From: Bathymodiolus brooksi
Lineage: Eukaryota; Mollusca; Bivalvia; Mytilida; Modiolidae
Length of the DNA: 64,000 nucleotides
Assembly (NCBI GenBank): GCA_963680875.1
Contig: OY804580.1
Location: forward strand, 111,665,534 to 111,729,533
Reading direction: 5' to 3'
Below, piece after piece: positions 1 through 12,137 of this stretch. The position numbers and the translations under genes are program-made. The notes below the pieces were generated by a model. That model made no database searches and was not told where the DNA came from. It worked only from the letters and a program-made list of their open reading frames with translations. How positions within the stretch are numbered: position 1 is the first letter of the stretch; each line of letters opens with the position of its first letter.

Positions 1-87
1 CACTCAAACGACAGAATTCTACAACGATAGCTACAGAATTCTACAATGATATTTCATTTAACCCTAACTTATCACACTCAAACGACG

Positions 88-131
88 GAATTCTACAACG
101 ATAGCTACAGAATTCTACAATGATATTTCAT
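88..131 (+). repeat. Internal 22-bp direct duplication within the monomer
   Basis: Shown in the reference monomer and present in essentially every copy. Bases 88-109 and 110-131 both begin GAATTCTACAA, then C or T, then GATA, so the first 16 bp are identical except for one base (C at monomer position 25, T at 47). The last 6 bp have diverged (GCTACA against TTTCAT). Each half starts with an EcoRI palindrome, giving a 22/52-bp site spacing. The monomer therefore probably arose by duplication of a 22-bp unit joined to a 30-bp segment. Array variants G13A and T47C make the two halves more alike. Confidence 0.9.
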
Positions 132-132
132 T

Positions 133-142
133 TAACCCTAAC
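133..142 (+). other. Telomere-like TAACCCTAAC motif in each monomer
   Basis: Monomer positions 59-68 read TAACCCTAAC. The complement, GTTAGGGTTA, is one and two-thirds units of the TTAGGG telomere repeat and fits the YTAGGGTTR core bound by telobox (Myb-like) telomere proteins. It is shown here in one reference copy, but it recurs about every 74 bp through the window, always with the C-rich strand on +. Common variants weaken it: A67G gives CCCTAGC, and a C62T-type change gives TTTAATCC. Telomere-protein binding is inference only. The motif could be chance in an A/C-rich repeat. Confidence 0.6.
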
Positions 143-1799
143 TTATCACACTCAAACGACGGAATTCTACAACGATAGCTACAGAATTCTACAATGATAT
201 TTCATTTAACCCTAACTTATCACACTCAAACGACGGAATTCTACAACGATAGCTACAGAATTCTACAACGATATTTCATTTAACCCTAACTTATCACACT
301 CAAACGACGGAATTCTACAACGATAGCTACAGAATTCTACAACGATATTTCATTTAACCCTAACTTATCACACTCAAGCGACGGAATTCTACAACGATAG
401 CTACAGAATTCTACAATGATATTTCATTTAACCCTAACTTATCACACTCAAACGACGGAATTCTACAACGATAGCTACAGAATTCTACAATGATATTTCA
501 TTTAACCCTAACTTATCACACTCAAACGACGGAATTCTACAACGATAGCTACAGAATTCTACAATGATATTTCATTTAACCCTAACTTATCACACTCAAA
601 CGACGGAATTCTACAACGATAGCTACAGAATTCTGCAATGATATTTCATTTAACCCTAACTTATCACACTCAAACGACGGAATTCTACAACGATAGCTAC
701 AGAATTCTACAATGATATTTCATTTAACCCTAACTTATCACACTCAAACGACGGAATTCTACAACGATAGCTACAGAATTCTACAATGATATTTCATTTA
801 ACCCTAACTTATCACACTCAAACGACAGAATTCTACAACGATAGCTACAGAATTCTACAATGATATTTCATTTAACCCTAACTTATCACACTCAAACGAC
901 GGAATTCTACAACGATAGCTACAGAATTCTACAATGATATTTCATTTAACCCTAACTTATCACACTCAAAGGACGGAATTCTACAACGATAGCTACAGAA
1001 TTCTACAATGATATTTCATTTAACCCTAACTTATCACACTCAAACGACGGAATTCTAAAACGATAGCTACAGAATTCTACAATGATATTTCATTTAACCC
1101 TAACTTATCACACTCAAAGGACGGAATTCTACAACGATAGCTACAGAATTCTACAATGATATTTCATTTAACCCTAACATATCACACTCAAACGACGGAA
1201 TTCTACAACGATAGCTACAGAATTCTACAATGATATTTCATTTAACCCTAACTTATCACACTCAAACGACAGAATTCTACAACGATAGCTACATAATTCT
1301 ACAATGATATTTCATTTAACCCTAACTTATCACACTCAAACGACGGAATTCTACAACGATAGCTACAGAATTCTACAATGATATTTCATTTAACCCTAAC
1401 CTATCACACTCAAACGACGGAATTCTACAACGATAGCTACAGAATTCTACAATGATATTTCATTTAACCCTAACTTATCACACTCAAACGACGGAATTCT
1501 ACAACAATAGCTACAGAATTCTACAACGATATTTCATTTAACCCTAACTTATCACACTCAAAGGACGGAATTCTACAACGATAGCTACAGAATTCTACAA
1601 TGATATTTCATTTAACCCTAGCCTATCACACTCAAACGACGGAATTCTACAACGATAGCTACAGAATTCTACAATGATATTTCATTTAACCCTAACTTAT
1701 CACACTCAAACGACGGAATTCTACAACGATAGCTACAGAATTCTACAATGATATTTCATTTAACCCTAACTTATCACACTCAAACGACGGAATTCTACA

Positions 1800-4700
1800 A
1801 CGATAGCCACAGAATTCTACAATGATATTTCATTTAACCCTAACCTATCACACTCAAACGACGGAATTCTACAACGATAGCTACACTATTCTACAGTGAT
1901 ATTTCATTTAACCATAACTTATTACACTCAAACGACGGAATTCTACAACGATAGCTACAGAATTCTACAATGATATTTCATTTAACCCTAACTTATCACA
2001 CTCAAAGGACGGAATTCTACAACGATAGCTACAGAATTCCACAATGATATTTCATTTAACCCTAACTTATCACACTCAAACGACGGAATTCTACAACGAT
2101 AGCTACATAATTCTACAATGATATTTCATTTAACCCTAACTTATCACACTCAAACGACGGAATTCTACAACGATAGCTACAGAATTCTACAATGATATTT
2201 CATTTAACCCTAACTTATCACACTCAAACGACAGAATTCTACAACGATAGCTACAGAATTCTACAATGATATTTCATTTAACCCTAACTTATCACACTCA
2301 AACGACGGAATTCTACAACGATAGCTACAGAATTCTACAATGATATTTCATTTAACCCTAACTTATCACACTCAAACGATGGAATTCTACAACGATAGCT
2401 ACAGAATTCTACAATGATATTTCATTTAACCCTAACTTATCACACTCAAACGACAGAATTCTACAACGATAGCTACAGAATTCTACAATGATATTTCATT
2501 TAACCCTAACTTATCACACTCAAACGACAGAATTCTACAACGATAGCTACAGAATTCTACAATGATATTTTATTTAACCCTAACTTATCACACTCAAACG
2601 ACGGAATTCTACAACGATAGCTACAGAATTCTACAATGATATTTCATTTAACCCTAACTTATCACACTCAAACGACGGAATTCTACAACGATAGCTACAG
2701 AATTCTACAATGATATTTCATTTAACCCTAATTTATCACACTCAAACGACGGAATTCTACAACGATAGCTACAGAAATCTACAACGATATTTCATTTAAC
2801 CCTAACTTATCACACTCAAACGACGGAATTCTACAACGATAGCTACAGAATTCTACAATGATATTTCATTTAACCCTAACTTATCACACTCAAACGACGG
2901 AATTCTACAACGATAGCCACAGAATTCTACAATGATATTTCATTTAACCCTAACCTATCACACTCAAACGACGGAATTCTACAACGATAGCTACACTATT
3001 CTACAATGATATTTCATTTAACCATAACTTATTACACTCAAACGACGGAATTCTACAACGATAGCTACAGAATTCTACAATGATATTTCATTTAACCCTA
3101 ACTTATCACACTCAAAGGACGGAATTCTACAACGATAGCTACAGAATTCCACAATGATATTTCATTTAACCCTAACTTATCACACTCAAACGACGGAATT
3201 CTACAACGATAGCTACATAATTCTACAATGATATTTCATTTAACCCTAACTTATCACACTCAAACGACGGAATTCTACAACGATAGCTACAGAATTCTAC
3301 AATGATATTTCATTTAACCCTAACTTATCACACTCAAACGACAGAATTCTACAACGATAGCTACAGAATTCTACAATGATATTTCATTTAACCCTAACTT
3401 ATCACACTCAAACGACGGAATTCTACAACGATAGCTACAGAATTCTACAATGATATTTCATTTAACCCTAACTTATCACACTCAAACCATGGAATTCTAC
3501 AACGATAGCTACAGAATTCTACAATGATATTTCATTTAACCCTAACTTATCACACTCAAACGACAGAATTCTACAACGATAGCTACAGAATTCTACAATG
3601 ATATTTCATTTAACCCTAACTTATCACACTCAAACGACAGAATTCTACAACGATAGCTACAGAATTCTACAATGATATTTTATTTAACCCTAACTTATCA
3701 CACTCAAACGACGGAATTCTACAACGATAGCCACAGAATTCTACAATGATATTTCATTTAACCCTAACCTATCACACTCAAACGACGGAATTCTACAACG
3801 ATAGCTACACTATTCTACAGTGATATTTCATTTAACCATAACTTATTACACTCAAACGACGGAATTCTACAACGATAGCTACAGAATTCTACAATGATAT
3901 TTCATTTAACCCTAACTTATCACACTCAAAGGACGGAATTCTACAACGATAGCTACAGAATTCCACAATGATATTTCATTTAACCCTAACTTATCACACT
4001 CAAACGACGGAATTCTACAACGATAGCTACATAATTCTACAATGATATTTCATTTAACCCTAACTTATCACACTCAAACGACGGAATTCTACAACGATAG
4101 CTACAGAATTCTACAATGATATTTCATTTAACCCTAACTTATCACACTCAAACGACAGAATTCTACAACGATAGCTACAGAATTCTACAATGATATTTCA
4201 TTTAACCCTAACTTATCACACTCAAACGACGGAATTCTACAACGATAGCTACAGAATTCTACAATGATATTTCATTTAACCCTAACTTATCACACTCAAA
4301 CGATGGAATTCTACAACGATAGCTACAGAATTCTACAATGATATTTCATTTAACCCTAACTTATCACACTCAAACGACAGAATTCTACAACGATAGCTAC
4401 AGAATTCTACAATGATATTTCATTTAACCCTAACTTATCACACTCAAACGACAGAATTCTACAACGATAGCTACAGAATTCTACAATGATATTTTATTTA
4501 ACCCTAACTTATCACACTCAAACGACGGAATTCTACAACGATAGCTACAGAATTCTACAATGATATTTCATTTAACCCTAACTTATCACACTCAAACGAC
4601 GGAATTCTACAACGATAGCTACAGAATTCTACAATGATATTTCATTTAACCCTAATTTATCACACTCAAACGACGGAATTCTACAACGATAGCTACAGAA

Positions 4701-7700
4701 ATCTACAACGATATTTCATTTAACCCTAACTTATCACACTCAAACGACGGAATTCTACAACGATAGCTACAGAATTCTACAATGATATTTCATTTAACCC
4801 TAACTTATCACACTCAAACGACGGAATTCTACAACGATAGCCACAGAATTCTACAATGATATTTCATTTAACCCTAACCTATCACACTCAAACGACGGAA
4901 TTCTACAACGATAGCTACACTATTCTACAATGATATTTCATTTAACCATAACTTATTACACTCAAACGACGGAATTCTACAACGATAGCTACAGAATTCT
5001 ACAATGATATTTCATTTAACCCTAACTTATCACACTCAAAGGACGGAATTCTACAACGATAGCTACAGAATTCCACAATGATATTTCATTTAACCCTAAC
5101 TTATCACACTCAAACGACGGAATTCTACAACGATAGCTACATAATTCTACAATGATATTTCATTTAACCCTAACTTATCACACTCAAACGACGGAATTCT
5201 ACAACGATAGCTACAGAATTCTACAATGATATTTCATTTAACCCTAACTTATCACACTCAAACGACAGAATTCTACAACGATAGCTACAGAATTCTACAA
5301 TGATATTTCATTTAACCCTAACTTATCACACTCAAACGACGGAATTCTACAACGATAGCTACAGAATTCTACAATGATATTTCATTTAACCCTAACTTAT
5401 CACACTCAAACGATGGAATTCTACAACGATAGCTACAGAATTCTACAATGATATTTCATTTAACCCTAACTTATCACACTCAAACGACAGAATTCTACAA
5501 CGATAGCTACAGAATTCTACAATGATATTTCATTTAACCCTAACTTATCACACTCAAACGACAGAATTCTACAACGATAGCTACAGAATTCTACAATGAT
5601 ATTTTATTTAACCCTAACTTATCACACTCAAACGACGGAATTCTACAACGATAGCTACAGAATTCTACAATGATATTTCATTTAACCCTAACTTATCACA
5701 CTCAAACGACGGAATTCTACAACGATAGCCACAGAATTCTACAATGATATTTCATTTAACCCTAACTTATCACACTCAAACGACGGAATTCTACAACGAC
5801 AGCCACAGAATTCTACAATGATATTTCATTTAACCCTAACTTATCACACTCAAACGACGGAATTCTACAACGATAGCTACAGAATTCTACAATGATATTT
5901 CATTTAACCCTAACTTATCACACTCAAACGACAGAATTCTACAACGATAGCTACAGAATTCTACAATGATATTTCATTTAACCCTAACTTATCACACTCA
6001 AACGACAGAATTCTACAACGATAGCTACAGAATTCTACAATGATATTTTATTTAACCCTAACTTATCACACTCAAACGACGGAATTCTACAACGATAGCC
6101 ACAGAATTCTACAATGATATTTCATTTAACCCTAACCTATCACACTCAAACGACGGAATTCTACAACGATAGCTACACTATTCTACAGTGATATTTCATT
6201 TAACCATAACTTATTACACTCAAACGACGGAATTCTACAACGATAGCTACAGAATTCTACAATGATATTTCATTTAACCCTAACTTATCACACTCAAAGG
6301 ACGGAATTCTACAACGATAGCTACAGAATTCCACAATGATATTTCATTTAACCCTAACTTATCACACTCAAACGACGGAATTCTACAACGATAGCTACAT
6401 AATTCTACAATGATATTTCATTTAACCCTAACTTATCACACTCAAACGACGGAATTCTACAACGATAGCTACAGAATTCTACAATGATATTTCATTTAAC
6501 CCTAACTTATCACACTCAAACGACAGAATTCTACAACGATAGCTACAGAATTCTACAATGATATTTCATTTAACCCTAACTTATCACACTCAAACGACGG
6601 AATTCTACAACGATAGCTACAGAATTCTACAATGATATTTCATTTAACCCTAACTTATCACACTCAAACGATGGAATTCTACAACGATAGCTACAGAATT
6701 CTACAATGATATTTCATTTAACCCTAACTTATCACACTCAAACGACAGAATTCTACAACGATAGCTACAGAATTCTACAATGATATTTCATTTAACCCTA
6801 ACTTATCACACTCAAACGACAGAATTCTACAACGATAGCTACAGAATTCTACAATGATATTTTATTTAACCCTAACTTATCACACTCAAACGACGGAATT
6901 CTACAACGATAGCTACAGAATTCTACAATGATATTTCATTTAACCCTAACTTATCACACTCAAACGACGGAATTCTACAACGATAGCTACAGAATTCTAC
7001 AATGATATTTCATTTAACCCTAATTTATCACACTCAAACGACGGAATTCTACAACGATAGCTACAGAAATCTACAACGATATTTCATTTAACCCTAACTT
7101 ATCACACTCAAACGACGGAATTCTACAACGATAGCTACAGAATTCTACAATGATATTTCATTTAACCCTAACTTATCACACTCAAACGACGGAATTCTAC
7201 AACGATAGCCACAGAATTCTACAATGATATTTCATTTAACCCTAACCTATCACACTCAAACGACGGAATTCTACAACGATAGCTACACTATTCTACAATG
7301 ATATTTCATTTAACCATAACTTATTACACTCAAACGACGGAATTCTACAACGATAGCTACAGAATTCTACAATGATATTTCATTTAACCCTAACTTATCA
7401 CACTCAAAGGACGGAATTCTACAACGATAGCTACAGAATTCCACAATGATATTTCATTTAACCCTAACTTATCACACTCAAACGACGGAATTCTACAACG
7501 ATAGCTACATAATTCTACAATGATATTTCATTTAACCCTAACTTATCACACTCAAACGACGGAATTCTACAACGATAGCTACAGAATTCTACAATGATAT
7601 TTCATTTAACCCTAACTTATCACACTCAAACGACAGAATTCTACAACGATAGCTACAGAATTCTACAATGATATTTCATTTAACCCTAACTTATCACACT

Positions 7701-8290
7701 CAAACGACGGAATTCTACAACGATAGCTACAGAATTCTACAATGATATTTCATTTAACCCTAACTTATCACACTCAAACGATGGAATTCTACAACGATAG
7801 CTACAGAATTCTACAATGATATTTCATTTAACCCTAACTTATCACACTCAAACGACAGAATTCTACAACGATAGCTACAGAATTCTACAATGATATTTCA
7901 TTTAACCCTAACTTATCACACTCAAACGACAGAATTCTACAACGATAGCTACAGAATTCTACAATGATATTTTATTTAACCCTAACTTATCACACTCAAA
8001 CGACGGAATTCTACAACGATAGCTACAGAATTCTACAATGATATTTCATTTAACCCTAACTTATCACACTCAAACGACGGAATTCTACAACGATAGCCAC
8101 AGAATTCTACAATGATATTTCATTTAACCCTAACTTATCACACTCAAACGACGGAATTCTACAACGACAGCCACAGAATTCTACAATGATATTTCATTTA
8201 ACCCTAACTTATCACACTCAAACGACGGAATTCTACAACGATAGCTACAGAATTCTACAATGATATTTCATTTAACCCTAACTTATCACA
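1800..8290 (+). repeat. Higher-order repeat block built on 15-monomer spacing
   Basis: The rare variant CTACACTATT, followed by TTTAACCATAACTTATTACACTC-type changes, occurs at 1881, 2991, 3805, 4915, 6173 and 7283. The spacings are 1110, 814, 1110, 1258 and 1110 bp, which are 15, 11, 15, 17 and 15 monomers exactly. Sites 1881, 3805 and 6173 carry CTACAGTGAT, and sites 2991, 4915 and 7283 carry CTACAATGAT, so two sub-block types alternate. Following markers keep fixed distances (AAGGACGG, GAATTCCAC, ACATAATTC, CGATGG, GATATTTTATTTA). The large unit is 1924 bp (1881-3805), then 2368 bp (3805-6173). A third copy is truncated near 8290, and the CGACAGCCAC marker at 5797 and 8165 confirms the 2368-bp offset. 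These CACTATT variants are not seen elsewhere in the window. Confidence 0.9.
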
Positions 8291-9680
8291 CTCAAACGAC
8301 GGAATTCTACAACGATAGCCACAGAATTCTACAATGATATTTCATTTAACCCTAACCTATCACACTCAAACGACGGAATTCTACAACGATAGCTACAGAA
8401 TTCTACAATGATATTTCATTTAACCCTAACTTATCACACTCAAAGGACGGAATTCTACAACGATAGCTACAGAATTCTACAATGATATTTCATTTATCCC
8501 TAGCTTATCACACTCAAAGGACGGAATTCTACAACGATAGCTACAGATTTCTACAATGATATTTCACTTAACCCTAACTTATCACACTCAAACAACGGAA
8601 TTCTACAACGATAGCTACAGAATTCTACAATGATATTTCATTTAACCCTAACCTATCACACTCAAAAGACGGAATTCTACAACGATAGCAACAGAATTCT
8701 ACAATGATATGTCATTTAATCCTAACTTATCACACTCAAACGACGGAATTCTACAACGATAGCCACAGAATTCTACAATGATATTTCATTTAACCCTAAC
8801 CTATCACACTCAAACGACGGAATTCTACAACGACAGCCACAGAATTCTACAATGATATTTCATTTAACCCTAACTTATCACACTCAAACGACGGAATTCT
8901 ACAACGATAGCTACAGAATTCTACAATGATATTTCATTTAACCCTAACTTATCACACTCAAACGACGGAATTCTACAACGATAGCTACAGAATTCTACAA
9001 TGATATTTCATTTAATCCTAACTTATCACACTCAAACGACAGAATTCTACAACGATAGCTACAGAATTCTACAATGATATTTCATTTAACCCTAACTTAT
9101 CACACTCAAACGACGGAATTCTACAACGATAGCTACATAATTCTACAATGATATTTCATTTAACCCTAACCTATCGCGCTCAAACTACAGGAATTCTACA
9201 ACGATAGCTACAGAATTCTACAATGATATTTCATTTAACCCTAACTTATCACACTCAAACGACGGAATTCTACAACGATAGCCACAGAATTATACAATGA
9301 TATTTCATTTAACCCTAGCATATTACACTCAAACGACGGAATTCTACAACGATAGCTACAGAATTCTACAATGATATTTCATTTAACCCTAACCTATCAC
9401 ACTCAAACGACGGAATTCTACAACGATAGCTACATAATTCTACAATGATATTTCATTTAACCCTAGCTTATCAAACTCAAACGACGGAATTCTACAACGA
9501 TAGCTACAGAATTCTACAATGATATTTCATTTAACCCTAACTTATCACACTCAAACGACGGAATTCTACAACGATAGCTACAGAATTCTACAATGATATT
9601 TCATTTAACCCTAACTTATCACACTCAAACGACGGAATTCTACAACGATAGCTACAGAATTCTACAATGATATTTCATTT
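8290..9680 (+). repeat. Mixed junction segment with rare monomer variants
   Basis: About 19 monomers between two ordered blocks. The segment carries scattered variants such as TTTATCCCTAGC near 8496, TTTCACTTAACC near 8564, CAAACAACGG near 8590 and ATGTCATTTAATCC near 8709, and I see no repeating order for them. From about 9010 to 9620 the variant order is the same as at about 17000-17600 (offset 7987 bp), including the first 75-bp monomer and an AGCTTATCAAACTC variant. This suggests a boundary where differently evolved parts of the array meet. No gene is present. Confidence 0.75.
9177..9251 (+). repeat. 75-bp monomer subtype (CGCTCAAACTACAGG), first of 13
   Basis: This subtype has a one-base insertion (ACTACAGG in place of ACGACGG) plus CGCGCTC or TGCGCTC in place of CACACTC at its start. 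Thirteen copies start at 9177, 15461, 17164, 27082, 33745, 46990, 48915, 50544, 52024, 54097, 55652, 59204 and 62090. Nearly all are preceded by a G36T monomer, and 12 of 13 are followed by a CCACAGAATTATAC monomer and then a CCCTAGCATATT monomer. The subtype thus marks a cassette that spreads as a unit. A related form without the insertion (CGCGCTCAAACGACGG) also recurs, for example at 27535, 30931, 43216 and 56169. Confidence 0.9.
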
Positions 9681-9991
9681 AACCCTAACTTATCACACTC
9701 AAAGGACGGAATTCTACAACGATAGCTATAGAATTCTACAATGATATTTCATTTGACCCTAACTTATCACACTCAAAGGACGGAATTCTACAACGATAGC
9801 TACAGAATTCTACAATGATATTTCATTTAACCCTAACTTATCACACTCAAACGACAGAATTCTACAACGATAGCTACATAATTCTACAATGATATTTCAT
9901 TTAACCCTAACTTATCACACTCAAACGACGGAATTCTATAACGATAGCTACAGAATTCTACAATGATATTTCATTTAACCCTAACTTATCA

Positions 9992-10062
9992 CACTCAAAC
10001 GACGGAATTCTACAACGATAACAGAATTCTACAATGATATTTCATTTAACCCTAACTTATCA
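9992..10062 (+). repeat. 71-bp monomer with 3-bp deletion (first of two)
   Basis: GATAGCTACAG is shortened to GATAACAG, losing GCT at the end of the first half-repeat. This is one of only two three-base deletions in the window. The other is at 13466-13536, exactly 3474 bp downstream, with the same neighbours, so both descend from one event copied by segmental duplication. Confidence 0.9.
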
Positions 10063-12041
10063 CACTCAAAGGACGGAATTCTACAACGATAGCTACAGAA
10101 TTCTACAATGATATTTCATTTAACCCTAGCATATTACACTCAAACGACGGAATTCTACAACGATAGCTACAGAATTCTACTATGATATTTCATTTAACCC
10201 TAGCCTATCACACTCAAACGACGGAATTCTACAACGATAGCTACAGAATTCTACAATGATATTTCATTTAACCCTAACTTATCACACTCACACGACGGAA
10301 TTCTACAACGATAGCTACATAATTCTACAATGATATTTCATTTAACCCTAACTTATCACACTCAAACGACGGAATTCTACAACGATAGCTACAGAATTCT
10401 ACAATGATATTTCATTTAACCCTAACTTATCACACTCAAAGGACGGAATTCTACAACGATAGCTACAGAATTCTACAATGATATTTCATTTAACCCTAAC
10501 TTATCACACTCAAACGACGGAATTCTACAACGATAGCTACAGAATTCTACAATGATATTTCATTTAACCCTAACTTATCACACTCAAAGGACGGAATTCT
10601 ACAACGATAGCTATAGAATTCTACAATGATATTTCATTTGACCCTAACTTATCACACTCAAAGGACGGAATTCTACAACGATAGCTACAGAATTCTACAA
10701 TGATATTTCATTTAACCCTAACTTATCACACTCAAACGACAGAATTCTACAACGATAGCTACATAATTCTACAATGATATTTCATTTAACCCTAACTTAT
10801 CACACTCAAACGACGGAATACTACAACGATAGCTACAGAATTCTACAATGATATTTCATTTAACCCTAACTTATCACACTCAAACGACGGAATTCTACAA
10901 CGATAGCTACAGAATTCTACAATGATATTTCATTTAACCCTAACTTATCACACTCAAACGACGGAATTCTACAACGATAGCTACATAATTCTACAATGAT
11001 ATTTCATTTAACCCTAACTTATCACACTCAAACGACGGAATTCTACAACGATAGCCACAGAATTATACAATGATATTTCATTTAACCCTAACTTATCACA
11101 CTCAAACGACGGAATTCTACAACGATAGCTATAGAATTCTACAATGATATTTCATTTAACCCTAACTTATCACACTCAAACGACAGAATTCTACAACGAT
11201 AGCTACAGAATTCTACAATGATATTTCATTTAACCCTAACTTATCACACTCAAACGACGGAATTCTACAACGATAGCTACAGAATTCTACAATGATATTT
11301 CATTTAACCCTAATTTATCACACTCAAAGGACGGAATTCTACAACGATAGCTACAGAATTCTACAATGATATTTCATTTAACCCTAACCTATCACACTCA
11401 AACAACGGAATTCTACAACGATAGCTACAGAATTCTACAATGATATTTCATTTAACCCTAACTTATCACACTCAAACGACGGAATTCTACAACGATAGCT
11501 ACAGAATTCTACAATGATATTTCATTTAACCCTAACTTATCACACTCAAACGACAGAATTCTACAACGATAGCTACATAATTCTACAATGATATTTCATT
11601 TAACCCTAACTTATCACACTCAAACGACGGAATTCTACAACGATAGCTACAGAATTCTACAATGATATTTCATTTAACCCTAACTTATCACACTCAAACG
11701 ACGGAATTCTACAACGATAGCTACAGAATTCTACAATGATATTTCATTTAACCCTAACTTATCACACTCAAAGGACGGAATTCTACAACAATAGCTACAG
11801 AATTCTACAATGATATTTCATTTAACCCTAGCATATTACACTCAAACGACGGAATTCTACAACGATAGCTACAGAATTCTACAATGATATTTCATTTAAC
11901 CCTAGCCTATCACACTCAAACGACGGAATTCTACAACGATAGCTACAGAATTCTACAATGATATTTCATTTAACCCTAACTTATCACACTCACACGACGG
12001 AATTCTACAACGATAGCTACATAATTCTACAATGATATTTC

Positions 12042-12137
12042 ATTTAACCCTAACTTATCACACTCAAACGACGAATTCTACAACGATAGCTACAGAATTC
12101 TACAATGATATTTCATTTAACCCTAACTTATCACACT
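12042..12137 (+). repeat. 73-bp monomer with one-base deletion (CGACGAATTC), one of seven
   Basis: One G of CGACGGAATTC is lost at 12072. The window holds seven such one-base deletions at this spot, near 12072, 25614, 43525, 45670, 51668, 58401 and 61954; the last two also read CGACAAATTC. The pairs 12072/25614, 43525/45670 and 58401/61954 lie in matching variant contexts, so they were copied, while 51668 looks independent. The GG at monomer positions 13-14 may be prone to slippage. Limits given are approximate and include neighbouring bases. Confidence 0.8.

Larger units (their letters stand above)
75..148 (+). repeat. Reference consensus-type monomer (74 bp)
   Basis: This copy matches the commonest form and defines monomer numbering: position 1 is the first base of CACTCAAACG. 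In order it holds the CACTCAAACGACG leader (1-13), a first 22-bp half-repeat (14-35), a second half-repeat (36-57), and a tail with the telomere-like motif (58-74). Recurrent variants across the array are C9G, G13A, C19T, T32C, G36T, C41A, T47C, A67G, T69C and T69A. The length of 74 bp is close to seven helical turns, and two monomers (148 bp) approximate a nucleosome core. That match is suggestive only. Confidence 0.95.
1..1800 (+). repeat. Left segment, mostly consensus monomers
   Basis: About 24 monomers close to consensus with scattered single-base variants and no clear local higher-order period. A diagnostic series lies between about 350 and 1300: GAATTCTGCAA near 627, AAGGACGG at 969, CTAAAACGAT near 1055, AACATATCAC near 1176, then the G13A and G36T variants near 1266-1295. 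The same order recurs at about 20990-21870. The offset is 20644 bp at the left marker and 20570 bp from about 820 on, so one monomer was lost or gained between them. No gene is present. Confidence 0.85.

Noticed and set aside
88..115. Hairpin or rho-independent terminator around AGAATTCT or TAGCTA
   Set aside because: These are short palindromes of 6-8 bp with no loop-separated stem and no T-run. They occur in every monomer because of the repeat.
133..142. True telomere tract
   Set aside because: The motif is under two units long and sits in a 74-bp monomer. No run of three or more consecutive CCCTAA units occurs in the window.
119..196. A 25-codon mini-ORF in every consensus monomer, with ATG and TGA overlapping as ATGA with the next copy
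   Set aside because: The ATG...CAATGA frame recurs because the sequence does, and the 4-base stop/start overlap follows from 78 nt against a 74-nt period. Single-base indels and substitutions are not biased to keep the frame, so there is no sign of coding.
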